Assembly: GCA_025964795.1 (NCBI GenBank)
Contig: JAOPYC010000182.1
Location: 1 to 64,000, forward strand
Source of the DNA: Marmoricola sp.
GTDB taxonomy: Bacteria > Actinomycetota > Actinomycetes > Propionibacteriales > Nocardioidaceae
Direction: 5' to 3'
DNA length: 64,000 nt
Shown: piece after piece, positions 34,975 through 42,761 of the stretch
How the letters are laid out: each line of letters begins with the position of its first letter
How positions within the stretch are numbered: the first letter of the stretch is position 1
Translations under genes and position numbers: made by a program
Notes under the pieces: model-generated
What the model saw: only the letters and a program-made list of their open reading frames with translations
Told to the model about the DNA's origin: nothing
The model's database searches: none

Positions 34975-36384
34975 ATGATGACGTTCCCCGCAGCTCTCGG
35001 GCGCGGCCGCGCACCACGTCGTACGACGCCGATCGTGCTCAGCCTCCTGCTGGCCGTCGCCGCCGTTCTCGGACCGGTCGTGTCCGTCGCCGCCGATCCC
35101 CTCCCCACCCCCACGCTCATCCTCAGAGCGCCCCCGTCCGGGAAGGCCGGCCTCCCGGCGCCCTTCACCGCCACGCTGAAGGACTCCGCCGACGCACCGA
35201 TGGTCGGCGCCACCGTGACGCTCCAGCGCCTGGCCGGCGCCACCTGGACCAACGCGGGGTCCGGCACCACTGGCAGCACCGGCCAGGTCGTGATCAACGC
35301 CTTGCTGCCCGTCGGGGCCACGAAGTGGCGCGCGTCGTACGCCGGGGACACGGTGGACGGGCCCGCGCTGTCGCCCGAGACCACCGTCACCGGCAACCGC
35401 TACGCCAGCACGCTGGTGATGACCGGCCCGGCCCGCCTCGTCGACGAGCGCACCGGCACGCTGGGCCTGCTCTGGACCGCGTCGGACGGCAGCCCGGTCG
35501 CCGGCGCGGTGAACGTCTACCGCCGGCTCGGCAGCGGCGCCTGGACGTTCTACCGCCGGGTGGGCACCGCGGCCAACGGACGGGCCTACGTGGCCGTGGC
35601 GCCCCGGACCGACTCCACCTGGCGCGCCGCGGGCGCGGCCGGCAGCTGGTGGCTGGCCGACGTCTCGAACGACCTCTTCGTCGACAACGTGCCGCAGACC
35701 GCGCCGGTGGTCCTGCCCGCGGCCGCCCCGACACCGGCTGCCACCCCCGCCCAGGCGCGCGCCACCGGCGCCGGGGCGCACCCGGTGATCAGCCGGGTGC
35801 CGAAAGCCGTCTGGCGCTCGATGGTGGGTCGCAGCTGGCACCGCGGCTGTCCGGTCGGCCGTCGCGGGCTGCGGCTGGTGCAGATCAACTACTGGGGCTT
35901 CGACGGCTACCGCTATCGCGGCGAGATCGTGCTCAGCTCGGCCGTGGCCCGCCGCGCGGCGGAGGCACTGCGCGACATGTACAACGGGCGCTACCCGATC
36001 CGACGGATGTACCGCGTCGACCGGTTCGGCTGGAGCAGCGTGCTCCACGGCGCCAACGACTACGCCTCGATGCGCGCGGACAACACCTCGGCCTTCAACT
36101 GCCGCAGCGTCGTGAACAAGCCCCGGGTGCTGTCACCGCACGCCCGCGGTCGCGCGGTCGACCTCAACACGTGGGAGAACCCCTATCGCTCGGCGACCGG
36201 CCTGGTGCCGGACTCCTGGTGGGCCGGGCACAGCCACCCGCGGGTCGCCTGGCGGACCAGCACTCACCCGGTGGTGCGGATCTGGCGCGCGCACGGGTTC
36301 CGGTGGACCTACGCCAACGTGGACAGCCAGCACCTGGACGGCCGTTCGACGACCACGGCGGTCATCGGGACCTTCACCGGCTGA
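34975..36384 (+). CDS. Secreted M15-family D-Ala-D-Ala carboxypeptidase-like protein with Ig-like modules
   Basis: A 469-residue exported protein. A long signal peptide (1-41, [19 protein letters not shown]) is followed by two bacterial Ig-like modules (about 45-230) and then by an M15C-like peptidase domain (about 290-465). The zinc-binding [10 protein letters not shown] (HxxGxAxD) and the terminal DSQHLDG (for DxxH) are present. These enzymes trim peptide cross-bridges in peptidoglycan; the Ig modules probably hold it to the wall or a polymer. The basic N-terminus before the signal is rich in arginine. It is divergent from the small membrane protein gene. Confidence 0.86.
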   Translation: MMTFPAALGRGRAPRRTTPIVLSLLLAVAAVLGPVVSVAADPLPTPTLILRAPPSGKAGLPAPFTATLKDSADAPMVGATVTLQRLAGATWTNAGSGTTGSTGQVVINALLPVGATKWRASYAGDTVDGPALSPETTVTGNRYASTLVMTGPARLVDERTGTLGLLWTASDGSPVAGAVNVYRRLGSGAWTFYRRVGTAANGRAYVAVAPRTDSTWRAAGAAGSWWLADVSNDLFVDNVPQTAPVVLPAAAPTPAATPAQARATGAGAHPVISRVPKAVWRSMVGRSWHRGCPVGRRGLRLVQINYWGFDGYRYRGEIVLSSAVARRAAEALRDMYNGRYPIRRMYRVDRFGWSSVLHGANDYASMRADNTSAFNCRSVVNKPRVLSPHARGRAVDLNTWENPYRSATGLVPDSWWAGHSHPRVAWRTSTHPVVRIWRAHGFRWTYANVDSQHLDGRSTTTAVIGTFTG

Positions 36385-36409
36385 CGCGCCGCCTCACCCT
36401 GCTCGAGGC

Positions 36410-36607
36410 TCAGTCCTCGAGCGCGTCGTCGTTCCACTTCGGGTCGTTGTCCCACTCCTCGTTGCGCTCCTGGGTCTTCTCCAGGGCCCGCGCCGCCTCG
36501 GCCTCGGTGGGGTAGGGGCCGAGCCGGTCGGCGTTCTTGCAGCCGTCCTTGCCCTCGACCCGGTGGTGCTTGAGGCAGTACCAGAACTCGCTCTCGCTCT
36601 CGCTCAT
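36410..36607 (-). CDS. Small acidic conserved protein next to map
   Basis: A 65-residue acidic protein ([19 protein letters not shown] ... [18 protein letters not shown]) with two conserved-looking cysteines and a histidine pair near the start. It resembles a short actinobacterial family found beside map; the middle has a SPOR-like Tyr-Pro-Thr-Glu-Ala-Glu-Ala-Ala pattern. Function unknown. TAGTTT (36620-36615 on the minus strand) lies exactly 7 nt before its ATG, and overlaps the -10 of map on the other strand. It is likely leaderless. Confidence 0.75.
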   Translation of the reverse strand: MSESESEFWYCLKHHRVEGKDGCKNADRLGPYPTEAEAARALEKTQERNEEWDNDPKWNDDALED

Positions 36608-36614
36608 GACGGCG

Positions 36615-36624
36615 AAACTACACT
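36615..36624. promoter_or_regulatory. Overlapping back-to-back -10 elements (small gene / map)
   Basis: AAACTACACT is read as TACACT on the plus strand (36619-36624) and as TAGTTT on the minus strand (36620-36615); the two share the TA at 36619-36620. Each hexamer is followed by exactly 7 nt and then the start codon of its gene (GTG 36632, ATG 36607). The whole intergenic space is 24 bp, so both mRNAs must be leaderless and the two polymerases compete. Confidence 0.6.
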
Positions 36625-36631
36625 CGCCTGC

Positions 36632-37480
36632 GTGACTGCCATAGCCCCCGGACGGATCTCGCCACGGCGGCCGGTTCCGGCGTCCATCCCGCGCCCGGAG
36701 TACGTCGACAAGGCCGGCCCTGCCCCCTTCACCGGCTCCGAGGTCAAGGACTCCGACACCATCGAGCGGATGCGGGTGGCCGGGAGGCTGGCCGCCCAGG
36801 CCCGCGACCTCGTCGGCGCGCACGTCGCGCCCGGAGTCACCACCGACGAGCTCGACCGGATCGGGCACGAGTTCCTCTGCGACCACGGCGCCTACCCCTC
36901 GACGCTGGGTTACAAAGGCTTCCCGAAGTCGTTGTGCGCCAGCGTCAACGAGGTCATCTGCCACGGCATCCCGGACAGCACGGTGGTCGAGGACGGGGAC
37001 ATCGTGAACATCGACATCACCGCCTTCCTCGACGGCGTGCACGGCGACACCAACGCCACCTTCCTCACGCCCGGCGTCTCCCCGGAGGTGCAGGACCTCG
37101 TCGACCGCACCCGCGAGGCGCTGCGCCGCGCCATCAACGCGGTGAGGCCGGGCCGCCAGGTCAACGTCATCGGCCGGGTCATCGAGTCCTACGCGAAGCG
37201 CTACGGCTACGGCGTCGTCCGCGAGTTCACCGGGCACGGCATCGGCTCGTCCTTCCACTCCGGCCTGGTGATTCCCCACTTCGACGACCCGCGCTACGAC
37301 GACGTGATCCAGCCGGGCATGACCTTCACGATCGAGCCGATGCTCAACCTGGGCACCCACGCCTGGGACATGTGGGACGACAACTGGACCGTGGTCACCA
37401 AGGACCGGCGGTTCAGCGCACAGTTCGAGCACACCCTCCTGGTCACCGCGGACGGAGCCGAGGTCCTCACCCTTCCCTGA
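36632..37480 (+). CDS. map: Methionine aminopeptidase, type I
   Basis: A 282-residue metalloenzyme that removes the initiator methionine. The substrate-pocket and metal-binding motifs are clear: [32 protein letters not shown] and [11 protein letters not shown] (two aspartate ligands), [10 protein letters not shown] (histidine ligand), TIEPML and EHTLLVT (glutamate ligands). The N-terminal extension (about 1-38, proline-rich) is typical of the actinobacterial MapB-like form. GTG at 36632 is preceded by TACACT at 7 nt, so it is probably leaderless. It may be essential. Confidence 0.95.
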   Translation: MTAIAPGRISPRRPVPASIPRPEYVDKAGPAPFTGSEVKDSDTIERMRVAGRLAAQARDLVGAHVAPGVTTDELDRIGHEFLCDHGAYPSTLGYKGFPKSLCASVNEVICHGIPDSTVVEDGDIVNIDITAFLDGVHGDTNATFLTPGVSPEVQDLVDRTREALRRAINAVRPGRQVNVIGRVIESYAKRYGYGVVREFTGHGIGSSFHSGLVIPHFDDPRYDDVIQPGMTFTIEPMLNLGTHAWDMWDDNWTVVTKDRRFSAQFEHTLLVTADGAEVLTLP

Positions 37481-37533
37481 GACCGAGCTGACCCGGCAGC
37501 GCGACGAAACATGTTCTCGCTAGGGTCGCTGGG

Positions 37534-39132
37534 GTGACGAGCATGTTCGAGGACTACGAGACCGGCATGGGTTCGGCCTACGACGAGATGTACGGCGTCG
37601 GCACCGAGCTCCGCACCCCCTACAGCCAGCTGCAGCCGTCGCTGCAGGACATGGGCACCCACGAGCTGCAGAGCAGGGTCGAGGCCCTGCAGTCGAGCTA
37701 CCTGGACCAGGGCGTCACCTTCGACATCGGCGGCGAGGAGCGTGCGTTCCCGCTCGACGTCCTCCCCCGTGTCATCGAGATGGACCAGTGGGCCAAGGTC
37801 GAGGCGGGCGTGCAGCAGCGCGTGCACACCCTGGAGAAGTTCCTCGCCGATGTCTACGACGCCGGACGGGTGCTCGACGACGGGATCGTCCCGCGCCGCG
37901 TGGTGACCACGTCCTCGCACTTCCACCGCGCTGCCGCCGGCATCGAGCCACCCAACGGCGTGCGCGTCCACGTGAGCGGCATCGACCTGATCCGCGACGC
38001 CGAGGGCGAGTTCCGGGTGCTCGAGGACAACGTGCGGGTCCCGTCCGGGGTCTCCTACGTGATGACCAACCGCCGCGCGATCGCCGCGGCGCTGCCGGAG
38101 ACCTTCGCCGAGCACCGGATCCGCCCGGTCGCCGGCTACCCCCAGAAGCTGCTCACCGCGCTGCGAGCCGCCGCTCCGGCCGGTGTCACGGAGCCCAACG
38201 TCGTGGTGCTGACCCCCGGCGTCTTCAACGGCGCCTACTTCGAGCACGCCCTGTTGGCCCGCACGATGGGTGTCGAGCTGGTCGAGGGTCGCGACCTCGA
38301 GTGCCGCCGCGGCCGCGTGATGATGCGTACGACGCAGGGCCTCGAACCGGTGCACGTGATCTACCGCCGCGTCGACGACGAGTTCCTCGACCCGGTGCAC
38401 TTCCACAGCAGCTCGCTGCTCGGCTGCTCGGGGCTGCTCAACGCCGCGCGTGCCGGCAACGTGACCATCGCCAACGCGGTCGGCAACGGAGTCGCGGACG
38501 ACAAGCTGATCTACACCTACCTCCCCGACCTGGTGCGCTACTACCTCGACGAGGAGCCGATCCTGAAGAACGTCGACACCTGGCGGCTCGGCGACGCCGA
38601 CCACCGCGAGGAGGTGATGGACCGCCTCGACGAGCTGGTCCTGAAGCCGGTCGACGGCTCCGGCGGCAAGGGCATCGTGATCGGCCCGCAGGCCACCAGG
38701 GCGGAGATCGACGAGCTGCGCGTGAAGGTGCTCGCCGACCCCCGGTCGTGGATCGCCCAGCCGGTGATCCAGCTGAGCACCGTCCCGACGTACGTCAACG
38801 GGATGATGCGTCCCCGCCACGTGGACCTGCGTCCGTTCGCGGTCAACGACGGCAACCGCGTCTGGGTGCTGCCCGGCGGCCTGACCCGCGTCGCCCTCGG
38901 CGAGGGAGAGCTGATCGTGAACTCCTCACGCGGCGGCGGCTCGAAGGACACCTGGGTGCTGGCCGGCCACGGCCGCCACCAGTTCCGCGCCGAGCCCGAG
39001 CGCGTCGAGGTCAGCTCGGCACCGCAGGACGTCGGCCCCGCCCTCGACTCGTTCTCCTCCCAGCACGACCAGCAGCAACAACAACAGCAGCAACAGCAAG
39101 CCCGCTCCCAGCGAGAGGTGCCGTCATGCTGA
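37534..39132 (+). CDS. Circularly permuted ATP-grasp type 2 protein
   Basis: A 532-residue CP_ATPgrasp_2 protein (the former DUF404/DUF407 pair). Recognisable blocks are EDNVRVPSGVSYVMTNR, VVVLTPGVFNGAYFEHALLAR, VIYRRVDDEFLDPVHF, LVLKPVDGSGGKGIVIGP and RHVDLRPFAV. ATP-grasp enzymes join a carboxylate to an amine; for this group a peptide ligase role has been proposed from genome context. The GTG at 37534 has TAGGGT (37521-37526) at exactly 7 nt. The C-terminus has ten glutamines in a row encoded by CAG/CAA (39070-39099), unusual for this family. It overlaps the alpha-E gene by 7 bp. Confidence 0.92.
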   Translation: MTSMFEDYETGMGSAYDEMYGVGTELRTPYSQLQPSLQDMGTHELQSRVEALQSSYLDQGVTFDIGGEERAFPLDVLPRVIEMDQWAKVEAGVQQRVHTLEKFLADVYDAGRVLDDGIVPRRVVTTSSHFHRAAAGIEPPNGVRVHVSGIDLIRDAEGEFRVLEDNVRVPSGVSYVMTNRRAIAAALPETFAEHRIRPVAGYPQKLLTALRAAAPAGVTEPNVVVLTPGVFNGAYFEHALLARTMGVELVEGRDLECRRGRVMMRTTQGLEPVHVIYRRVDDEFLDPVHFHSSSLLGCSGLLNAARAGNVTIANAVGNGVADDKLIYTYLPDLVRYYLDEEPILKNVDTWRLGDADHREEVMDRLDELVLKPVDGSGGKGIVIGPQATRAEIDELRVKVLADPRSWIAQPVIQLSTVPTYVNGMMRPRHVDLRPFAVNDGNRVWVLPGGLTRVALGEGELIVNSSRGGGSKDTWVLAGHGRHQFRAEPERVEVSSAPQDVGPALDSFSSQHDQQQQQQQQQQARSQREVPSC

Positions 39133-40052
39133 GCCGGATCGCCGAGTCCCTCTTCTGGATCGGCCGCTACGTCGAGCGCGCCGAGGACACGGCCCGCATC
39201 CTCGACGTGCAGATGCAGCTGATCCTCGAGGACCCGGGCGTCGACGAGGAGACCACGTGCCGCAACCTGCTCTCGATCATGGGCGTCGAGTTCGACGAGT
39301 CCGCCCCGATCAACAGCACCGAGGTGATGCGGCTGCTGGCCTACGACACCAGCTCCACGGCCTCGATCGCCGCCACCCTGGCCGCGGCCCGGGAGAGCGC
39401 CCGTCGGGCCCGCGAGACCCTGTCGACCTCCATGTGGGAGGCGATGAACACCACCTACCGCGCGATCCCCTCGGGCCACTTCCGCTCGATGCGACCGCCG
39501 GTGGCGTTCCGCTGGGTCCGTGACCGCGCGGCCCAGATCAACGGGATCGCCGAGGCCACGATGACCCGCGACGAGGGCTACCAGTTCCTGGTGCTCGGTC
39601 GCTCCATCGAGCGTGCCGACATGACCTCGCGACTGGTCGCCACCGCCTCGATCACCTCGGGCTCGGCCTGGGGCACCTCGCTGCGGGCCTGCGGCGCCTA
39701 CGAGGCCTTCCTGCGCACCTACAAGGGCCTGGAGACCGAGCGCGGCGCCGCGGAGTTCCTGCTGCTCGACCGGCTCTTCCCGCGATCGGTGGTGTTCGGC
39801 CTCAGCCAGGCCGAGCGGTGCCTGGAGCGGCTGCAGTCCGCCGGGACCCGCGCCGGCTTCCAGAACGAGGCCCAGCGCCTGCTCGGCCGCACCCGCGCCG
39901 AGCTGGAGTACCGCTCGCTCAGCGAGTACGTCGCCGATCTCCCCGGCGAGATGGAACGCCTCCAGCGCACCTGCGCGCTGGCCACCGACGCAATCTCCCG
40001 CCGCTACTTCGCCGGCGCGGAGGCAACCGAATGGCACGGGGTGAGGTCATGA
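39126..40052 (+). CDS. Alpha-E domain protein
   Basis: A 308-residue all-helical alpha-E protein: MLSRIAESLFWIGRYVERAEDTARIL at the start, GRSIERADMTSRLV and ESARRARETLSTSMWEAMNT in the middle. The domain always goes with a circularly permuted ATP-grasp and a transglutaminase-like protein, as here. It has been proposed to act with them in making or modifying a peptide, but no biochemical role is established. The start overlaps the ATP-grasp stop, with GAGAGGTG as binding site. It is 64 bp from the transglutaminase gene. Confidence 0.92.
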   Translation: MLSRIAESLFWIGRYVERAEDTARILDVQMQLILEDPGVDEETTCRNLLSIMGVEFDESAPINSTEVMRLLAYDTSSTASIAATLAAARESARRARETLSTSMWEAMNTTYRAIPSGHFRSMRPPVAFRWVRDRAAQINGIAEATMTRDEGYQFLVLGRSIERADMTSRLVATASITSGSAWGTSLRACGAYEAFLRTYKGLETERGAAEFLLLDRLFPRSVVFGLSQAERCLERLQSAGTRAGFQNEAQRLLGRTRAELEYRSLSEYVADLPGEMERLQRTCALATDAISRRYFAGAEATEWHGVRS

Positions 40053-40116
40053 ATCACCCCACACGCCATGAGATCAGCGGGGCGCTCGCTCCGCTCCCGA
40101 TGACGAGGGGACCCCG

Positions 40117-40962
40117 ATGAGCATGCAGCTGCGGATCGCCCACACCACCGGCTTCGAGTACGACGGCAAGGCGAACACCTCGTTCAACGAGGCCCGCCTG
40201 ACCCCGCTGACCCTGCCGGGCCAGATCGTTGTGCACTCCCGGGTCGAGGTCTCCCCCACCCCGTGGGCCTACACCTACAAGGACTACTGGGACTCCCAGG
40301 TCACGGCGTTCGAGGTGCTCGACCCGCACACCTCGCTGACCGTCACGGCGTCGGCGACGGTGCACACCAACCGCACCCCCGCCGGGGACCCGGTGCTGAC
40401 CTGGGACGAGCTGCGCGACGACGCGGTCGCCGACCTGCACACGGAATACCTCGCCGTACCCGCCCGGGTGGCCGCCCCCGACGACCTAGTCGCCATGGCC
40501 AAGGACATCGCCGCGTCGAGCAGCAGCCCCACCGACGCGGCCAGCCAGGTCTGCGCGCTCGTCCACGACGAGGTGAAGTACGTCTCCGGATCCACCACCG
40601 TGGACGCCCTGGCCGCGCACGCGTGGACCGAGCGCCGGGGCGTCTGCCAGGACATGGCGCACATCGCCATCGGTGCGCTCCGCTCGATCGGGATCCCGAC
40701 GCGCTACGTCTCGGGCTACCTGCACCCCAAGGTCGACCCCGTCGTGGGCGAGGCCGTGCACGGCGAGTCGCACGCGTGGATCGAGTGGTGGGACGACGGC
40801 TGGCGCGGCTTCGACCCGACCAACAGCACGGAGCCGGGCGACCGGCACGTGATCGTGGCGATGGGCCGGGACTACAACGACGTCAAGCCGTTGTCGGGCA
40901 TCTTCTCCGGGTCGGGCACCTCGCGGATGTTCGTCGACGTGCAGGTCACCCGCCTGCAGTAG
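40117..40962 (+). CDS. Transglutaminase-like cysteine protease family protein
   Basis: A 281-residue protein with an N-terminal beta domain (about 1-95, the bacterial transglutaminase N-terminal domain) and a catalytic transglutaminase-like domain. The Cys-His-Asp triad is visible: ERRGVCQDMAHIAI (Cys), GESHAWIEWW (His) and GFDPTN (Asp). Members of this operon type are presumed peptidases or amide-forming enzymes acting on the product of the ATP-grasp ligase. GAGGGGA precedes the ATG. It is the last gene of the three-gene operon. Confidence 0.92.
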   Translation: MSMQLRIAHTTGFEYDGKANTSFNEARLTPLTLPGQIVVHSRVEVSPTPWAYTYKDYWDSQVTAFEVLDPHTSLTVTASATVHTNRTPAGDPVLTWDELRDDAVADLHTEYLAVPARVAAPDDLVAMAKDIAASSSSPTDAASQVCALVHDEVKYVSGSTTVDALAAHAWTERRGVCQDMAHIAIGALRSIGIPTRYVSGYLHPKVDPVVGEAVHGESHAWIEWWDDGWRGFDPTNSTEPGDRHVIVAMGRDYNDVKPLSGIFSGSGTSRMFVDVQVTRLQ

Positions 40963-41039
40963 TGCGTCCGCGCCCGGACTCGGGCAGGGTGGGGCCCACG
41001 GCGTACGACTGACGCCGTCACCGACCGGGAGGCAGACCT

Positions 41040-41483
41040 GTGGCAACCGACGAGAGCAGCGCCAGCACCACTCCGACCCCGCGGAAGGCCGCGGCCGCGA
41101 CACCGGCTGCGACGACGGCCAAGAATGCGGCCGCGAAGAAGGCTCCCGCCACGAAGGCACCGGCGAAGAAGGCTCCCGCGAAGAAGGCCCCGGCGAAGAA
41201 GGCCCCGGCTACGAAGGCCCCCGCCGAGAAGGCGCCGGCCGCGAGCCCGACCCCTGCCGAGCTGTCTCCCGGCACCATCGAGCAGATCGCCCGTGAGACC
41301 GCGGACCGGGTGGCCCGCGAGGTCACCGAGCAGGTGACCAGGAGCCTGTCTCTGTTGGAGAAGGAGACGAAGCGAGCCCGCAAGGCCGCCGCGAAGGCCG
41401 CCGACCGCGCGGCCTCCGCTGCCCTCGACCCGCGCCGGTCGGCCAAGAAGGACAAGAAGGCGAAGAAGGGCAAGAAGGGCTGA
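41040..41483 (+). CDS. Histone H1-like lysine/alanine-rich protein
   Basis: A 147-residue protein. Residues about 14-72 are built of AKKAPA-type repeats (lysine, alanine, proline), like eukaryotic H1 tails; residues 78-135 form a predicted amphipathic helix (AELSPGTIEQIARETADRV), and the end is KKDKKAKKGKKG. It may bind nucleic acid or an acidic polymer. The helix resembles tail domains of actinobacterial nucleoid proteins but not a known DNA-binding fold. GTG at 41040 is preceded by GGGAGG. The repeat DNA is low complexity and may vary in length among strains. Confidence 0.75.
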   Translation: MATDESSASTTPTPRKAAAATPAATTAKNAAAKKAPATKAPAKKAPAKKAPAKKAPATKAPAEKAPAASPTPAELSPGTIEQIARETADRVAREVTEQVTRSLSLLEKETKRARKAAAKAADRAASAALDPRRSAKKDKKAKKGKKG

Positions 41484-41564
41484 CCGGTCGCCGCACCTGG
41501 ACTGGCAGAACCGCCCGACCTTCCAGCAGGTCGTCGAGTTCCCCCGGCACCGGGCGAGGTAGTC
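41484..41564 (+). other. Coding-like fragment after the histone-like gene
   Basis: In a frame shifted by one base from the histone-like gene, bases about 41491-41562 read PHLDWQNRPTFQQVVEFPRH and then three more residues to a TAG. Its amino-acid make-up looks like a genuine protein tail. It has no start of its own. It might be a gene remnant or an extension reached by frameshifting in the AAGAAGG-rich end of the gene. Confidence 0.25.
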
Positions 41565-41957
41565 CTACGGAGTCTCGACGATGACGGTGGTCGCCTTCAC
41601 GACCGCGACCGCGACCGACCCCAGCTGGAGGTCGAGATCGCGCACCGCTTCACTGCTCATCAACGAGACCACCCGGAAGGGCCCGCACTGGAGCTCGACC
41701 TGGGCCATCACCGTGTCCATCTTGATGTCGGTCACGAGCCCCACGAACCGGTTCCGGGCCGAGCTGCTCACGCCGAGCGGGTTCGGAGAGGTGACCGACA
41801 GGCTGCGCGCGAACTGGGCCAGCTCGTAGCCGTCGATCACCTTGCGACCGGAGGCGTCCGTGCTGACCGCGAGCGAGCCCGAGCTGATCCATCGGCGCAC
41901 GGTGTCGTCGCTGACCCCCAGGAAGGTGGCGGCGTCCCGGATCCTCATCTGCGGCAT
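41565..41957 (-). CDS. Helix-turn-helix / TOBE-domain molybdate-responsive protein
   Basis: A 130-residue protein. Residues 3-55 form a MerR/excisionase-type helix-turn-helix (RIRDAATFLGVSDDTVRRWI), and residues 65-128 a TOBE domain (SARNRFVGLVTDIKMDTVMAQVELQCG), which binds molybdate in ModE and Mop proteins. It may store molybdate or regulate molybdate uptake or molybdoenzymes; the only molybdoenzyme in the window is the cox cluster, 30 kb away. It follows the TetR gene by 4 bp on the same strand, so it is co-transcribed with it. Confidence 0.82.
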   Translation of the reverse strand: MPQMRIRDAATFLGVSDDTVRRWISSGSLAVSTDASGRKVIDGYELAQFARSLSVTSPNPLGVSSSARNRFVGLVTDIKMDTVMAQVELQCGPFRVVSLMSSEAVRDLDLQLGSVAVAVVKATTVIVETP

Positions 41958-41961
41958 CGGC

Positions 41962-42663
41962 TCAGGCCCCTGCCTGCAGGCGGAGGCCGGAGAGGGTCAG
42001 GTCGAGCCCGGCGCGGAACTGGTCGGCGTCGTCGTGGCCCTCGAACTCGTCGACGATCTCGTGCACGAACGGGAACTCCTCGGAGTCGAGCGCCCGCCAG
42101 GTAGCGGTGTAGCGGCTGAGGAACTCCTCGCGGTCCACGCTGCCGTCGAGCACTTCCTGCGGCCGCTGCTGGCCCAGATCGGCCGCGGTCCCCACGACGA
42201 AGCCCACGATCGCGGAGACGGCGTGGAAGCGCTGCCGCGCCGTGAGGTCCAGTCGCAGGGTCTGCTGCCCCAGCTTCTCGTAGAGCCGCAGGGCGTTGCC
42301 CTGCACGTCGGTGTTGCGCATGAAGTACGCCGCCAGCCACGGCCGGTCCACGATGGCGTCGAAGAGGAGCACGGCCATCGTGCGCAGGTCGTCGATGGGG
42401 TCCTCGCCGACCGGCTGCTCCTCGATGGCGCTCAGGACCGCTCCGAGGACGTGGTCGGTGGCGCGGTCGAGCAGCTCGTCCTTGCTCGACACGTACCAGT
42501 AGATGCTGGCCACGCCGCCGCCGAGCCGGCTCGCCAAGGCCCGGAACGTCAGGGCCGGCTCCCCCGCCTCGTCGAGCAGCGCCACCGCCTCGGTGAGCAC
42601 GGCCTCCATGGAGTGCGAGGCACGTCGCCGGCCTTCGATGGGGGTGCTGCGGGGGCGTGCCAT
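41962..42663 (-). CDS. TetR family transcriptional repressor
   Basis: A 233-residue regulator. The N-terminal helix-turn-helix (about 15-60: SMEAVLTEAVALLDEAGEPALTFRALASRLGGGVASIYWYVSSK) is typical TetR/AcrR, followed by a ligand-binding helical domain like TetR_C. I prefer the ATG at 42663 (TTGAAT lies 7 nt upstream) to the one at 42672. It is divergent from a drug-type MFS transporter, and three GAAC-N3-GTTC palindromes lie between them, so it very likely represses both its own gene and the transporter. The inducer is unknown. Confidence 0.88.
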   Translation of the reverse strand: MARPRSTPIEGRRRASHSMEAVLTEAVALLDEAGEPALTFRALASRLGGGVASIYWYVSSKDELLDRATDHVLGAVLSAIEEQPVGEDPIDDLRTMAVLLFDAIVDRPWLAAYFMRNTDVQGNALRLYEKLGQQTLRLDLTARQRFHAVSAIVGFVVGTAADLGQQRPQEVLDGSVDREEFLSRYTATWRALDSEEFPFVHEIVDEFEGHDDADQFRAGLDLTLSGLRLQAGA

Positions 42664-42683
42664 GACCCACATTCAACCAGATC

Positions 42684-42747
42684 TTGCGGACCATCGAACA
42701 ATGTTCTATGTTCTGGAACGTCGTTCGATACCCGAACGACGTTCGAT
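42684..42747. promoter_or_regulatory. Triple TetR operator and MFS promoter
   Basis: Three copies of GAAC-N3-GTTC: GAACAATGTTC (42696-42706), GAACGTCGTTC (42716-42726) and GAACGACGTTC (42734-42744). Centres are 20 and 18 bp apart, close to two helical turns. The plus-strand promoter is TTGCGG (42684-42689), 17 bp, TATGTT (42707-42712); the first operator fills its spacer and the second covers the start point near 42719. Confidence 0.75.
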
Positions 42748-42761
42748 TGAAGGTGAACACC

